The position numbers were made by a program, and so were the translations under genes. A stretch of DNA of 64,000 nt from Acidimicrobiia bacterium (lineage in GTDB: Bacteria; Actinomycetota; Acidimicrobiia; Spongiisociales; UBA11373), in the NCBI GenBank assembly GCA_040902765.1, contig JBBDWO010000011.1:62001-126000 (forward strand), given 5' to 3'. Position 1 is the stretch's first letter. Each line of letters opens with the position of its first letter. The notes beneath the pieces are model-generated. The model saw only the letters and a program-made list of their open reading frames with translations, searched no databases and was not told where the DNA came from. Below are positions 8,545 to 16,769 of the stretch, one piece after another.

Positions 8545-8618
8545 GGTTGCCCGTTACCTGTTACCCGTTACCCCGCGCGTGACCGAAGCCCTGATCCGGT
8601 AACGGGAAACCGGCAACC
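8545..8618. repeat. Heptad array (CGTTACC-type) with inverted arm, ftsK 3' side
   Basis: Heptads CGTTACC, TGTTACC and CGTTACC occupy 8552-8572. The other arm has GGTAACGG (8598-8605) and GGCAACC (8612-8618), pairing with CCGTTACC and GGTTGCC (8545-8551). The hairpin lies just beyond the ftsK stop codon and upstream of the E1alpha gene. Confidence 0.75.
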
Positions 8619-8621
8619 CGC

Positions 8622-10886
8622 TTACGCGCCGACCCAGTTGCCGGCGAGGATCTCGTCGAGCTCCTCCGGTGTCACCAGCACGACGCGGGCCTTGGAGCCC
8701 TCGCTCGGGCCGACGACGCCCATCCGTTCCAGGGTGTCCATGACGCGCCCGGCGCGGGCAAACCCGATCCGCAGCTTGCGCTGCAGCATCGACGTCGACC
8801 CCAGCTGGGAGAGCACGACCAGCTCGATCGCCTGGCGCATCAGGTCGCCGTCCTCGCCCTCGAAGTCACCGCGATCCCCCTGGACACCGCCGGCGGGCGA
8901 CTCGAACACCTCGGACTCGTATTCCGCCTCACGCTGACTTCGCACCCACTCGACGATGGCGTGCACCTCTTCCTCCGACACCCAGGCTCCCTGGATACGC
9001 CGAGGATGCGGGTCGCGTGAGGTGACCACGATCATGTCGCCGAGGCCGATGAGCTTCTCGGCGCCGGAGTGGTCGAGGATCACCCGGCTGTCGGCCTGCG
9101 ACGCCACCGAGAAGGCAAACCGCGACGGCACATTGGCCTTGATGACTCCGGTGATCACGTCCACCGACGGCCGCTGGGTGGCAATGACCAGGTGGATGCC
9201 GACGGCGCGGGCCATCTGGGCGATGCGGACCACCGCGTCCTCCACGGCGTGGCCCGCCACCATCATGAGATCGTTGAGCTCGTCGACCACGACCACGATG
9301 TACGGGAAGCGGTCGAAGTCCTCCGGATCGAGGCCGTCGGCGTCCCAGCGATCGTGGTAGCCGAGGATGTCACGCACGCCGGCTGCGGCTAGGAGGTCAT
9401 AGCGCCGGTCCATCTCGCGCACCGCCCATTGCAGGGCGTCGACGGCCTTCTTGGGGTTGGTGATCACCTGGGTCATCAGGTGCGGCACCTCGTTGTACTG
9501 GCCGAGCTCGACCCGCTTCGGGTCCACCAGGATCAGCCGCACCTCTTCGGGGGTGGTCCTCGCCAGGATCGAGGTGACGATGGCGTTGATGCACGAGGAC
9601 TTTCCGGCACCGGTGGACCCGGCGATGAGCACATGGGGCAGCTCCGACAGGTTGATCAGCTGGGGAGCGCCGGAGATGTCCATGCCGAGGGCGACTTCGA
9701 GCGGGTGCGACGCCACCGCCGCCTCTGGGCTCCGCAAGATGTCGCCGAGAGTCACCAGCTGGCGGCGCACGTTCGGGACCTCGACGCCGATGGCGCTCCT
9801 GCCGGGAATCGGAGCGATGATGCGAACGTCCGGGGTGGCGAGGGCGTAGGCGATGTCGTGGGACAGGCTGGTGACCCGCGACACCTTCACGCCGGGGGAG
9901 AGTTCGATCTCGTAGCGGGTGACGGTGGGGCCGGGCACGATCCGGGTGAGCTGGGCGTCGACGCCGTGCTGGATGAGCGTCTCCTCGAGTTCGGCGGCGG
10001 TCTCGTCGAGGGCCCTCTTGCTCTGGCCGGCACCACCCCCGAGGGACAGCAGATCGAGCGGCGGGAGCTGATAGGCGCCGCCCGATGCCCGACGCGGCGC
10101 CGGTGCCGGCCGCTGCTGGGGACCGGGGCGGCTGGGCTCGGGTCGGGCCGCCGAGGCCGGCGCGTCGGCCGCCGGTGCCGCCGGAGCACCGCGGGGCCGG
10201 GGCGGGGCAGTGTGCCGCACCTGGACCACGGGCGCCGGGCGACGACGACGGACCCGCCGCCACAGGACCCTGACCCGTACGGCGGCCTCGCGAGCGGCGT
10301 CGCGCATGGTCGCCCCGACGACCAGGGTGACCCCAAAAGCGAGGAACGACAACAGCACCACGAGCGCCCCCCAGAATCCGATGAAGCGCCACAGGGGGAA
10401 GGCGATTAGTGAACCGACCGCCCCGCCGCGGGCGACCACTGCGTCGATCGGCCCGGACAGGGGCAGAGCGCCGGTCATCAGATGGAACATCCCGAGGGTG
10501 GTGACGAAGGCGACGATGAGGCCAGTGGCCTGGCGCTTGAAACGAGGACGCTCGGCCACCATGACGAGCATGCCGCCGAGGGTGATCAGCGACGGGCCGA
10601 CGGCATGGGTCCATTGGCCGAACAGGAACCGGGTTCCCGATGCCGCGCTGGAGCCGAACGGCCCGGCGAGCCCGATGTGGGCGAGGATGAGCAGAAGCCC
10701 ACTGATCCCGAGGATGATGCCCCAGAGATCGTCGGTGAGCCGACTGAACAGGGTGCGGACCCACCTCCACGTGGCCGCCAGGCGCGAGGGCCGTCGTGGG
10801 GTGCGTGCCGCAGTTTTCTTGTTGGTGGTCTGCCCGGTTGCCCGATTCCGCCCGGTGCCCCGGCGGGCAGGCTTCCGATTGGCCAT
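8622..10886 (-). CDS. ftsK: DNA translocase FtsK/SpoIIIE
   Basis: FtsK pumps chromosome ends through the closing septum. The 754-aa protein has a basic N terminus, about four membrane segments (residues 50-215), and a Pro/Ala/Arg-rich linker (about 225-275). The RecA-like motor has Walker A GSTGAGKSS near residue 425 and Walker B IVVVVDELNDLMM. The C-terminal winged-helix gamma domain (LQRKLRIGFARAGRVMDTLE) normally reads polar DNA motifs. The ATG at 10886 follows AGGAC. A 14-bp palindrome lies 20 bp upstream. The linker is short compared with E. coli FtsK, as usual outside Proteobacteria. Confidence 0.97.
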   Translation of the reverse strand: MANRKPARRGTGRNRATGQTTNKKTAARTPRRPSRLAATWRWVRTLFSRLTDDLWGIILGISGLLLILAHIGLAGPFGSSAASGTRFLFGQWTHAVGPSLITLGGMLVMVAERPRFKRQATGLIVAFVTTLGMFHLMTGALPLSGPIDAVVARGGAVGSLIAFPLWRFIGFWGALVVLLSFLAFGVTLVVGATMRDAAREAAVRVRVLWRRVRRRRPAPVVQVRHTAPPRPRGAPAAPAADAPASAARPEPSRPGPQQRPAPAPRRASGGAYQLPPLDLLSLGGGAGQSKRALDETAAELEETLIQHGVDAQLTRIVPGPTVTRYEIELSPGVKVSRVTSLSHDIAYALATPDVRIIAPIPGRSAIGVEVPNVRRQLVTLGDILRSPEAAVASHPLEVALGMDISGAPQLINLSELPHVLIAGSTGAGKSSCINAIVTSILARTTPEEVRLILVDPKRVELGQYNEVPHLMTQVITNPKKAVDALQWAVREMDRRYDLLAAAGVRDILGYHDRWDADGLDPEDFDRFPYIVVVVDELNDLMMVAGHAVEDAVVRIAQMARAVGIHLVIATQRPSVDVITGVIKANVPSRFAFSVASQADSRVILDHSGAEKLIGLGDMIVVTSRDPHPRRIQGAWVSEEEVHAIVEWVRSQREAEYESEVFESPAGGVQGDRGDFEGEDGDLMRQAIELVVLSQLGSTSMLQRKLRIGFARAGRVMDTLERMGVVGPSEGSKARVVLVTPEELDEILAGNWVGA

Positions 10887-10905
10887 GTCCTATCGAGCAT
10901 AGAAG

Positions 10906-10919
10906 CTACACGCGTGTAG
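10906..10919. promoter_or_regulatory. Perfect 14-bp palindrome upstream of ftsK
   Basis: CTACACGCGTGTAG is a perfect inverted repeat ending 20 bp upstream of the ftsK ATG. A TATGCT hexamer on the minus strand lies between palindrome and start. The position fits an operator for a dimeric repressor or activator; the binding protein is unknown. Confidence 0.55.
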
Positions 10920-10950
10920 GTAAACGACCCTTCGGGCCTCCGGCTCGAAG

Positions 10951-11052
10951 AGCTACCCGCTACCAGCTACCAGCTACCGGCTGCCAACCAGAACCGTCTG
11001 GCTGTGAGCTGTTGGCTGTCAGCTGGTCGCCGGTAGCCGGTAGCCGGTAGCC
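10951..11052. repeat. Large heptad hairpin (GCTACCA x4 / GGTAGCC x3)
   Basis: Four heptads GCTACC(C/A/A/G) fill 10952-10979, and three perfect GGTAGCC heptads fill 11032-11052 in inverted sense. Between them is CCAGAACCGTCTGG (10988-11001), itself a 5-bp stem with an ACCG loop, and an AGCTG-rich stretch. The element separates rnj (upstream on minus) from ftsK. Confidence 0.85.
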
Positions 11053-11075
11053 GGATCTGACCGAAGGTCAGATCC
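11053..11075 (-). terminator. rnj stop-codon hairpin
   Basis: GGATCTGACC and GGTCAGATCC form a perfect 10-bp stem around a GAA loop. The rnj TGA stop codon is inside the stem. No T-run follows; the large heptad hairpin begins immediately after it in the direction of transcription. Confidence 0.65.
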
Positions 11076-12696
11076 CCAGCACCACCGGGATCACCACGGC
11101 GCGTCCCCCTGACTCCGCCTTGGTGATCCGATTGACGGTCGAAATCACCTTGCGTTGCACCTGCTCGAGGTCGACGGGATGCTCGATCGAAGCGACGCTG
11201 TCGCGAATGGATCGAGCGCAGCGTTCGAACACCTCGGTCGGATCGTCCATGAAGCCGTGGCTCTCCAGGTCGGGGCCGCGGACGATCTCACCGGAGCGAG
11301 GATCGACGATGAGGGTGACCACGATCACCCCGTCCTCCGAGAGGTGACGCCGGTCCCGGATGATGCCCTGGGACCCCGCCACTTCGAGGCCGTCCACATA
11401 GACGTAGCCGCTGGGGAATGCCCCGCGGTCCACGCGGGTACGGTCGCCGTCGAGCACGACCACGTCGCCGTCCTCGCACAGGGTGACGGTCGGGACACCC
11501 ATGTCCTCGGCGAGGCTGGCATGCGCCCGAAGGTGGCGGTACTCACCATGCACCGGGACCAGCGCCTGCGGGCGGACCACGTTGATGAAGGTCTTCAACT
11601 CGTCGGCAGCGGCGTGTCCGGAGACATGGACCCGGGCGTTGTTGCCGTGGTAAACCCGGGCGCCCCGCTTGAGTAGCCCGTTGATCACCCGGGACACCTT
11701 GGTCTCGTTGCCCGGGATCGGCTTGGCCGAGATCAGGACGGTGTCGCCCTCCCCGATCGTCACCGAACGGTGCTCCCCGACCGCCATGAGCGACAGGGCA
11801 GCGAACGGCTCGCCCTGGCTGCCGGTGCAGATGATCGCCGTCTGCTCGGCGGGCTTGTTGAACAGCTCGTCGAGAGGCAGCACCGCACCCTTCGGGAGTC
11901 GGATGAGTCCCAGTTCCTCGGCCGTGGGAACGTTGCGCAGCATGGACCGACCCATGAACCCGACGAACCGTCCGGCATCGACGGCGGCGTCGACGATCTG
12001 CTGAACCCGGTGGATGTGCGAGGCGAAGCACGCCGCCACCAGCCGGCCCTTAGTCTCGATGACGATCTCGTACAACGGCTGGGCGAGCGTCGACTCCGAC
12101 GGGACGAATCCGGGGACCTCGGCGTTGGTGCTGTCGGAGAGGAGCAGGCGCACCCCGCGGCGGCCCAACGCGGCGAACTCCGGCAGATCCGTGGGGATAC
12201 CGTCGATCGGCGACGGGTCGAGTTTGAAGTCGCCGCTGTGGACGACGATGCCCTCGGGGGTGTCGAAGGCGATCCCCGCCCCTTGCGGGATCGAGTGCGA
12301 CACCGCCACCAGCTCGAACTTGAACGGGCCATGCTCCACCCACTCCCCCGTCGGAACGGGCCGTAGGTCCGCTTCGATGCCGGCCTCCTCGATACGGGAC
12401 CGGGCGAAGGCGATGGCGAGCGGCGTCCCGTAGACGGGGACGTTGACCTGCGGGAGCAGGTAGGACAGAGCCCCGACGTGGTCCTCATGCCCGTGGGTCA
12501 ATATCACGCACTGGAGGTCGTCGGCCCGGGCGACCACCGACGAGAAGTCAGGGAGGACCAGGTCGACCCCCAGCATGTGCTCCTCCGGGAACATGAGGCC
12601 ACAGTCGATGAGCGCCAGCTTGCCGTCGATCTCGATCGAGGCGCAGTTGCGCCCCACGTCTCCGAGGCCGCCCAGGAATCCGACCTTGACGGTCAT
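11068..12696 (-). CDS. rnj: Ribonuclease J
   Basis: RNase J is a metallo-beta-lactamase/beta-CASP nuclease with 5'-to-3' exo- and endonuclease activity in mRNA decay and rRNA maturation. The 542-aa product has the zinc motif HGHEDH at residues 68-73, SHSIPQGAGI and HSGDFKLD for further ligands, the beta-CASP region (ACFASHIHRVQQI) and the late HVSGHAAADEL motif. The ATG overlaps the dapA stop as ATGA, so rnj is the second gene of a dapA-rnj pair; this gene order is common in Actinobacteria. With rny in the same window, both major Gram-positive decay nucleases are present. Confidence 0.96.
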   Translation of the reverse strand: MTVKVGFLGGLGDVGRNCASIEIDGKLALIDCGLMFPEEHMLGVDLVLPDFSSVVARADDLQCVILTHGHEDHVGALSYLLPQVNVPVYGTPLAIAFARSRIEEAGIEADLRPVPTGEWVEHGPFKFELVAVSHSIPQGAGIAFDTPEGIVVHSGDFKLDPSPIDGIPTDLPEFAALGRRGVRLLLSDSTNAEVPGFVPSESTLAQPLYEIVIETKGRLVAACFASHIHRVQQIVDAAVDAGRFVGFMGRSMLRNVPTAEELGLIRLPKGAVLPLDELFNKPAEQTAIICTGSQGEPFAALSLMAVGEHRSVTIGEGDTVLISAKPIPGNETKVSRVINGLLKRGARVYHGNNARVHVSGHAAADELKTFINVVRPQALVPVHGEYRHLRAHASLAEDMGVPTVTLCEDGDVVVLDGDRTRVDRGAFPSGYVYVDGLEVAGSQGIIRDRRHLSEDGVIVVTLIVDPRSGEIVRGPDLESHGFMDDPTEVFERCARSIRDSVASIEHPVDLEQVQRKVISTVNRITKAESGGRAVVIPVVLGI

Positions 12697-13583
12697 CGAG
12701 TTGCTTCGGCGGCGGCGGCGAGCGCCTGCTCGACCGCCTTCACGGTCTCGGCGGCCGCCGGAACCAGCGGCAGGCGCGGCATGCCGACGGGCCGCCAGAC
12801 GACATCGAGCGCACCCTTCACCGGCTGCGGGTTCGGCTCGAGGAAGATCGCCTCGAACAGCGGCGCCAGCGCGGCGTGCAGCCTACGAGCGTGTTCCCAA
12901 TCCCCATCCACGGCGGCGCCCACCATGGCGGCGATCTGGGGACCCGCCAGGTGCGATGCCACCGAGACGACACCGACGGCACCGACCGCCATCATCGGCA
13001 GGGTCAGAATGTCGTCACCCGAGTAGACGGCGAATCCGGCCGGGCAGGCGCCGATGGTCTTCGTGGTGAAGGCGAGGTCGCCGACGGCGTCCTTGACCGC
13101 CGGGATGTTCCCGTGGGCTGCCAGGCGGACCAGGGTCGCCACCTCGATGAGGCGACCGGTGCGGGACGGGATGTTGTACAGCAGCACGGGCACGGTCGAC
13201 GCATCGGCGATGGCGCTGAAGTGCGCCACCAGACCCTCCTGGGAGGGCCGCGAGTAGTACGGGGTCACCGCCATCACCGCAGCGGCACCGGCGTCGATGG
13301 CCCGCCCGGTGAGGTGGACCGACTCGGCGGTGTCGTAGGTCCCGGTGCCGGCCACCACCACCGCCTTGCCGCCGACGGCCTCGACCACCGTTCGGACCAG
13401 AGCGATCTTTTCGTCAGAGGTGAGCGTCGGGGACTCCCCGGTGGTGCCGGCGACGACGACCCCGTCGGAACCGTTGGCGACCAGGAACTCGGCCAGGTCC
13501 CACGACGTCGAGTGGTCGACCGACCCGTCGCTGCCGAACGGCGTGACCATGGCCGTGAGGATCCGACCGAGAGGGGGCTGCAT
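12693..13583 (-). CDS. dapA: 4-hydroxy-tetrahydrodipicolinate synthase
   Basis: DapA condenses pyruvate with aspartate semialdehyde in lysine and diaminopimelate synthesis. The 296-aa protein has the Schiff-base lysine at Lys164 (PAVKDAVGD), Tyr136 in LLYNIPSRTG, and the paired threonines in GTTGESP near residue 47. The ATG at 13583 has no Shine-Dalgarno sequence but lies 6 nt after TAACCT, which fits a leaderless transcript. dapB, which acts on its product, lies 1.1 kb upstream on the same strand, separated by an opposite-strand thioredoxin gene. Confidence 0.96.
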   Translation of the reverse strand: MQPPLGRILTAMVTPFGSDGSVDHSTSWDLAEFLVANGSDGVVVAGTTGESPTLTSDEKIALVRTVVEAVGGKAVVVAGTGTYDTAESVHLTGRAIDAGAAAVMAVTPYYSRPSQEGLVAHFSAIADASTVPVLLYNIPSRTGRLIEVATLVRLAAHGNIPAVKDAVGDLAFTTKTIGACPAGFAVYSGDDILTLPMMAVGAVGVVSVASHLAGPQIAAMVGAAVDGDWEHARRLHAALAPLFEAIFLEPNPQPVKGALDVVWRPVGMPRLPLVPAAAETVKAVEQALAAAAEATR

Positions 13584-13595
13584 CCCGTCAGGTTA
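13584..13595 (-). promoter_or_regulatory. Leaderless -10 (TAACCT) for dapA
   Basis: Minus-strand TAACCT (13595-13590) is followed by 6 nt and the dapA ATG at 13583. No ribosome binding site is visible. Confidence 0.6.
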
Positions 13596-13609
13596 CCGCT
13601 AACAGCCAA

Positions 13610-13724
13610 CCGTCAACCGTCAACCGTCAACCGTCAACAGCTAACAGACAGCCAACAGCCAGACCGTTCTGGCTGTGAGCTGTCAGCTGTTAGCTCCTCT
13701 GGCCATGAGCCATGAGCCATGAGC
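13610..13724. repeat. Compound heptad element (CCGTCAA x4, core hairpin, CATGAGC x3)
   Basis: Four perfect CCGTCAA heptads (13610-13637) are followed by an outer 9-bp inverted pair, AGCTAACAG (13639-13647) with CTGTTAGCT (13687-13695). Inside it is a 9-bp stem ACAGCCAGA/TCTGGCTGT with a CCGT loop (13655-13676), which contains CCAGACCGTTCTGG. Three perfect CATGAGC heptads follow at 13704-13724. All of this lies in the divergent gap between dapA and the thioredoxin gene. Confidence 0.85.
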
Positions 13725-13759
13725 CACTGGGAAGGGAATGTCGACCGCTGCTGGCTCGT

Positions 13760-13772
13760 TACCCTGAGTACC
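13760..13772 (+). promoter_or_regulatory. Leaderless -10 (TACCCT) for thioredoxin-TPR gene
   Basis: TACCCT at 13760-13765 is followed by 7 nt and the GTG at 13773, which decides the start chosen for this gene. Confidence 0.6.
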
Positions 13773-14606
13773 GTGAGCAATGTCAAGGACATCGATCAAA
13801 CCCAGTTCGGCCAGGCCGTGCTGCAGCGCAGTCATGAGGTCGCGGTGGTCGTGGACTTCTGGGCCGAGTGGTGCCAGCCGTGCAAGGCACTCGGACCGAT
13901 TCTCGAGCGCGTCGCCGCCGATCACGCCGACCGCGTCGACCTGGTCAAGGTTGACATCGATGCCAACCCGGAGCTCGCCTCCCAGTTTGGGGTCCAGTCG
14001 ATCCCGTTCGTTCTCGCTTTCAAGGACGGCCAGCCGGTGGCGAACTTCACCGGTGCCCTCCCGGAGTCGTCGGTCCGTTCCTGGGTCGATCAGCTACTCC
14101 CGACCGAGATGGACCTGCTCGCCGATCAGGCTCGCGACCTCGCATTCGACGGCGACGGGCCCGCTGCCGAGGCCCTGTACCGCGAGGTGCTGGATCAGGT
14201 GCCGGACCATCAGGAGGCGGCGACGTCGCTGGCTTCGATCCTCATCGCCCGCGGCGAGACCGACGAGGCACTGATCGTGCTGGGTCGGCTCCCCCGCACC
14301 GCCGAAGTGGAACGGCTCGAGGCGGCCGCCCGCGTCACCGCAGCCCAGGGGACCGACGTCGGTGACCTCGAGCGACGCCTCGCCGCCACGCCGGACGATC
14401 ACGCGCTCCGCATCGAACTCGGCCAGGCACTCGCGGCGCGGGGCGAGTACGAACCCGCCCTCGACCACCTCCTCGCCGTCGTTCGCGACGCCCCCGATCA
14501 CCGCGACGAGGCCCGACAGGGAATGATCGACGTGTTCGGCCTCCTCGGCCCCGAGCACCCGCTCACCAGCACCTATCGCCGGGCTCTGGCGAACGCGCTC
14601 TACTGA
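13773..14606 (+). CDS. Thioredoxin domain protein with TPR tail (CnoX/YbbN-like)
   Basis: The 277-aa protein starts with a thioredoxin fold carrying a full WCQPC active site (Cys34, Cys37) and a cis-proline in SIPFVLAF. The second half is a helical TPR-like region (PAAEALYREVLDQVPDHQEA, DHALRIELGQALAARGEYEP-type repeats). Proteins of this layout are known as co-chaperedoxins that hold substrates under oxidative stress and hand them to GroEL or DnaK. The start is GTG at 13773; a longer start would read through the CATGAGC heptads. It is convergent with dapB. Confidence 0.9.
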   Translation: MSNVKDIDQTQFGQAVLQRSHEVAVVVDFWAEWCQPCKALGPILERVAADHADRVDLVKVDIDANPELASQFGVQSIPFVLAFKDGQPVANFTGALPESSVRSWVDQLLPTEMDLLADQARDLAFDGDGPAAEALYREVLDQVPDHQEAATSLASILIARGETDEALIVLGRLPRTAEVERLEAAARVTAAQGTDVGDLERRLAATPDDHALRIELGQALAARGEYEPALDHLLAVVRDAPDHRDEARQGMIDVFGLLGPEHPLTSTYRRALANALY

Positions 14607-14608
14607 GG

Positions 14609-14666
14609 CGCGGTTCGCAATTCGCAATTCGCAATTCTTCTGGCGAATTGCGAATTGCGAACCGCG
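14609..14666. repeat. 22-bp perfect inverted repeat built from CGCAATT heptads
   Basis: The arms 14609-14630 and 14645-14666 are perfect reverse complements over 22 bp, with a 14-nt loop. Three CGCAATT heptads (14616-14636) form the left arm and part of the loop. The loop holds TTCTTCTGG, the reverse complement of a CCAGAAGAA core. It sits between the convergent thioredoxin and dapB genes and could terminate both. Confidence 0.9.
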
Positions 14667-14674
14667 AATAGCGC

Positions 14675-15376
14675 TTAAAGCACTGCCTCCAGGCCCACGG
14701 TGACCGGCTCGGGCAGTCCGGCGACGCGGCGTACCGCAAGCAGCACGCCGGGCATGAACGACCGCCTGTCCGTGGTCTCGTGGCTGATGGTGAGGGTCTC
14801 GCCCACCCCACCGAAGATCACGTCCTGGCGGGCCACGATGCCCGGTAGCCGCACCGAGTGGATCTCGGGTGGATCGGCCCCCGCCGACCGCCCCATCCGC
14901 CCGGCGGTGGCGATCGCCGTCCCCGAGGGGGCATCCACCTTGTCCTGGTGATGCATCTCGACGATCTCGGCGTCGGGAAGATGGGCCGACGCTTCCTCGG
15001 CGAACCGCATCATCAGCACCGCCCCGATGGAGAAGTTGGGGACCACGAGGCAGTTCGGCGGCCCGCTCCCCCACCGGCCGCCCAGTTCGGTGAGTCGCGC
15101 CTCGTCGAATCCGGAGGTACCCACGACGGCGTGAACGCCGAGAACCCGCCACCGGGCGAGATTGTCCAGCACGATCGTCGGGACGGTGAATTCGACGACC
15201 ACATCGGCCTCGCCCACCGCGTCGGTGTCGTCGGTGACCGTGATCCCGGCGATGGTCTCGTCGGCGTGCGACGGGTCGAAGGCGACGACCAGGTCGAGGT
15301 CGTCCGCTTCGGCGACCGCCTGGCAAACGAGCACACCCATGCGCCCTGCGGCTCCGGAGACGGCGACGCGGATCAT
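14675..15376 (-). CDS. dapB: 4-hydroxy-tetrahydrodipicolinate reductase
   Basis: DapB reduces the DapA product with NAD(P)H. The 233-aa protein has the nucleotide motif SGAAGRMG (residues 7-14) and the catalytic/substrate motif MHHQDKVDAPSGTA (His142-His143, Lys146, with the SGT at 151-153). The length is slightly below the usual 240-270. The ATG at 15376 overlaps the stop codon of the M16 peptidase gene (ATGA), so the two are co-translated; a peptidase-dapB pair is seen in several Actinobacteria. Confidence 0.96.
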   Translation of the reverse strand: MIRVAVSGAAGRMGVLVCQAVAEADDLDLVVAFDPSHADETIAGITVTDDTDAVGEADVVVEFTVPTIVLDNLARWRVLGVHAVVGTSGFDEARLTELGGRWGSGPPNCLVVPNFSIGAVLMMRFAEEASAHLPDAEIVEMHHQDKVDAPSGTAIATAGRMGRSAGADPPEIHSVRLPGIVARQDVIFGGVGETLTISHETTDRRSFMPGVLLAVRRVAGLPEPVTVGLEAVL

Positions 15377-16623
15377 GCCACGAAGCGTTCCAGGTCGGTG
15401 GCGTCGAACGGTCCGACGCCACCGAGGACGAACGGGCCGGAAAAGACGTCCTTGGCGACGGCATGCACCTCGTCGAGGCTCACCGCCTCGATCCTGGCCA
15501 CCGCCTCGTCGAGCGACAGATGGTCGACGCCGGTGAGTTCGTGCCGGCCGAGGCGCACCATCCGGCTGTTGGTGTCTTCCATCGAGAGCGCTAGGGACCC
15601 CTTGGTGTGGCCCTTGGCCCGCTCGAGCTCCTCAGCGGTGAGACCTTCATCGACCGCCTTGGTCAGCTCATCGCGAGTGATCTCGAGGACCAACGGCGCC
15701 TGGTGGGGCGTGGTGCCCACATACACCCCGAAAGCTCCCGAATCGGCGTAGGGCATCCGGAACGAGTACACCGCATAGGCGAGTCCTCGCTCCTCCCGGA
15801 TCTCGCGGAACAGCCGGCTCGACATGCCTCCACCGAGAACGTGGTTGAGCAGGCCGAAGGCGAACCGGCGATCGTCCCCCCGATCGAGTGCCTCACCGCC
15901 GAGGACCAGGTGTGCCTGTTCCGTGTCTCGCCGCACCACACCGACACGCGGCTCGATGACGGGCGGGGCGAGATCGTGATCGGCGGCGTCACCCACCCAG
16001 GCACCGAAGCGATCCTCCACCATGCGTACGACGTCGTCGTGCTCGGCATGCCCGGCGACCGCCACCACCAGGGTCGACGGGTGATACCGACGTGCCCAGT
16101 AGCCGGCGATGATGTCGCGCCCCATCGCGGTGATCGACTCGCGGGTACCGAGGACCGGACGGGCGAGCACGTGTTCCCCCCAGAGAGCCCTGGCGAATTG
16201 GTCGTGGGCCACGTCGGCCGGATCGTCCTCGTTCATGTTGATCTCTTCGAGCACCACGTGGGCCTCGGAGGCGATCTCCTCGGGACGGAAGGCAGGGCGC
16301 TGCATCATCTCGCCCAGCAGGTGCATGCCCATGTCGAGGTCCTCGTCACGTAGCTGCGCCCAGTAACACGTGTATTCCTTGGAGGTGAAGGCGTTGGACC
16401 GCGCCCCTACCTGGTCGAAGGCCTCCGAGATGGCCCGGGCGCTCAGTCCCTCCGTGCCCTTGAACAGCAAATGCTCGAGAAAATGCGAGCAACCTGCCTC
16501 CGGCTCGGTCTCGTCCCGGCTGCCGGTGTCCACCCAGCACCCGACCGACACCGACCGCACCGAGGGCATGGTCTCGGTGATGACGCGGATGCCGTTGGGC
16601 AGGGTGGTGAGTTGATGATCCAA
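15373..16623 (-). CDS. M16 family zinc peptidase (processing-peptidase-like)
   Basis: The 416-aa protein is an M16 zinc peptidase, related to mitochondrial processing peptidase and PqqL-like proteins. The inverted zinc motif HFLEH (His47, Glu50, His51) is intact, and the C-terminal half has the GGGMSSRLFREIREERGLAY-type substrate-binding region. I place the start at TTG 16623, where GGAG lies 7 nt upstream and the protein begins in the usual way (DHQLTTLPNGIRVIT). An upstream in-frame start near 16755 would put a heptad repeat in the coding region. The physiological substrate is unknown. Confidence 0.88.
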   Translation of the reverse strand: MDHQLTTLPNGIRVITETMPSVRSVSVGCWVDTGSRDETEPEAGCSHFLEHLLFKGTEGLSARAISEAFDQVGARSNAFTSKEYTCYWAQLRDEDLDMGMHLLGEMMQRPAFRPEEIASEAHVVLEEINMNEDDPADVAHDQFARALWGEHVLARPVLGTRESITAMGRDIIAGYWARRYHPSTLVVAVAGHAEHDDVVRMVEDRFGAWVGDAADHDLAPPVIEPRVGVVRRDTEQAHLVLGGEALDRGDDRRFAFGLLNHVLGGGMSSRLFREIREERGLAYAVYSFRMPYADSGAFGVYVGTTPHQAPLVLEITRDELTKAVDEGLTAEELERAKGHTKGSLALSMEDTNSRMVRLGRHELTGVDHLSLDEAVARIEAVSLDEVHAVAKDVFSGPFVLGGVGPFDATDLERFVA

Positions 16624-16713
16624 GAGCAGGCTCCAGTCTCCAGGCCCCAGCCAGTGAGCATCGGGGCAGGCGATGGTACCGGCACTCCGGGGCTCCTCCG
16701 ACGCCACACCGTC

Positions 16714-16768
16714 GACCGGTCTTGCTGGAAGCCGGTAGCTGGAAGCTGGGCGCACGCCAAAGGCGTGC
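16714..16768 (-). repeat. Heptad array (GCTGGAA-type x4) with liv operon terminator hairpin
   Basis: Four heptads, GCTGGAA, GCCGGTA, GCTGGAA and GCTGGGC, run from 16724 to 16751, preceded by GACCGGTCTTG (16714-16724), which resembles the core of other arrays. A separate 7-bp hairpin, GCACGCC-AAA-GGCGTGC (16752-16768), abuts the livF stop codon and is the likely end of the liv transcript. Confidence 0.75.
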
Positions 16769-16769
16769 C

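Noticed and set aside
16624-16755. Extended start for the M16 peptidase upstream of TTG 16623
   Set aside because: The extension runs into the heptad array and lacks homology; TTG 16623 has a proper ribosome binding site.
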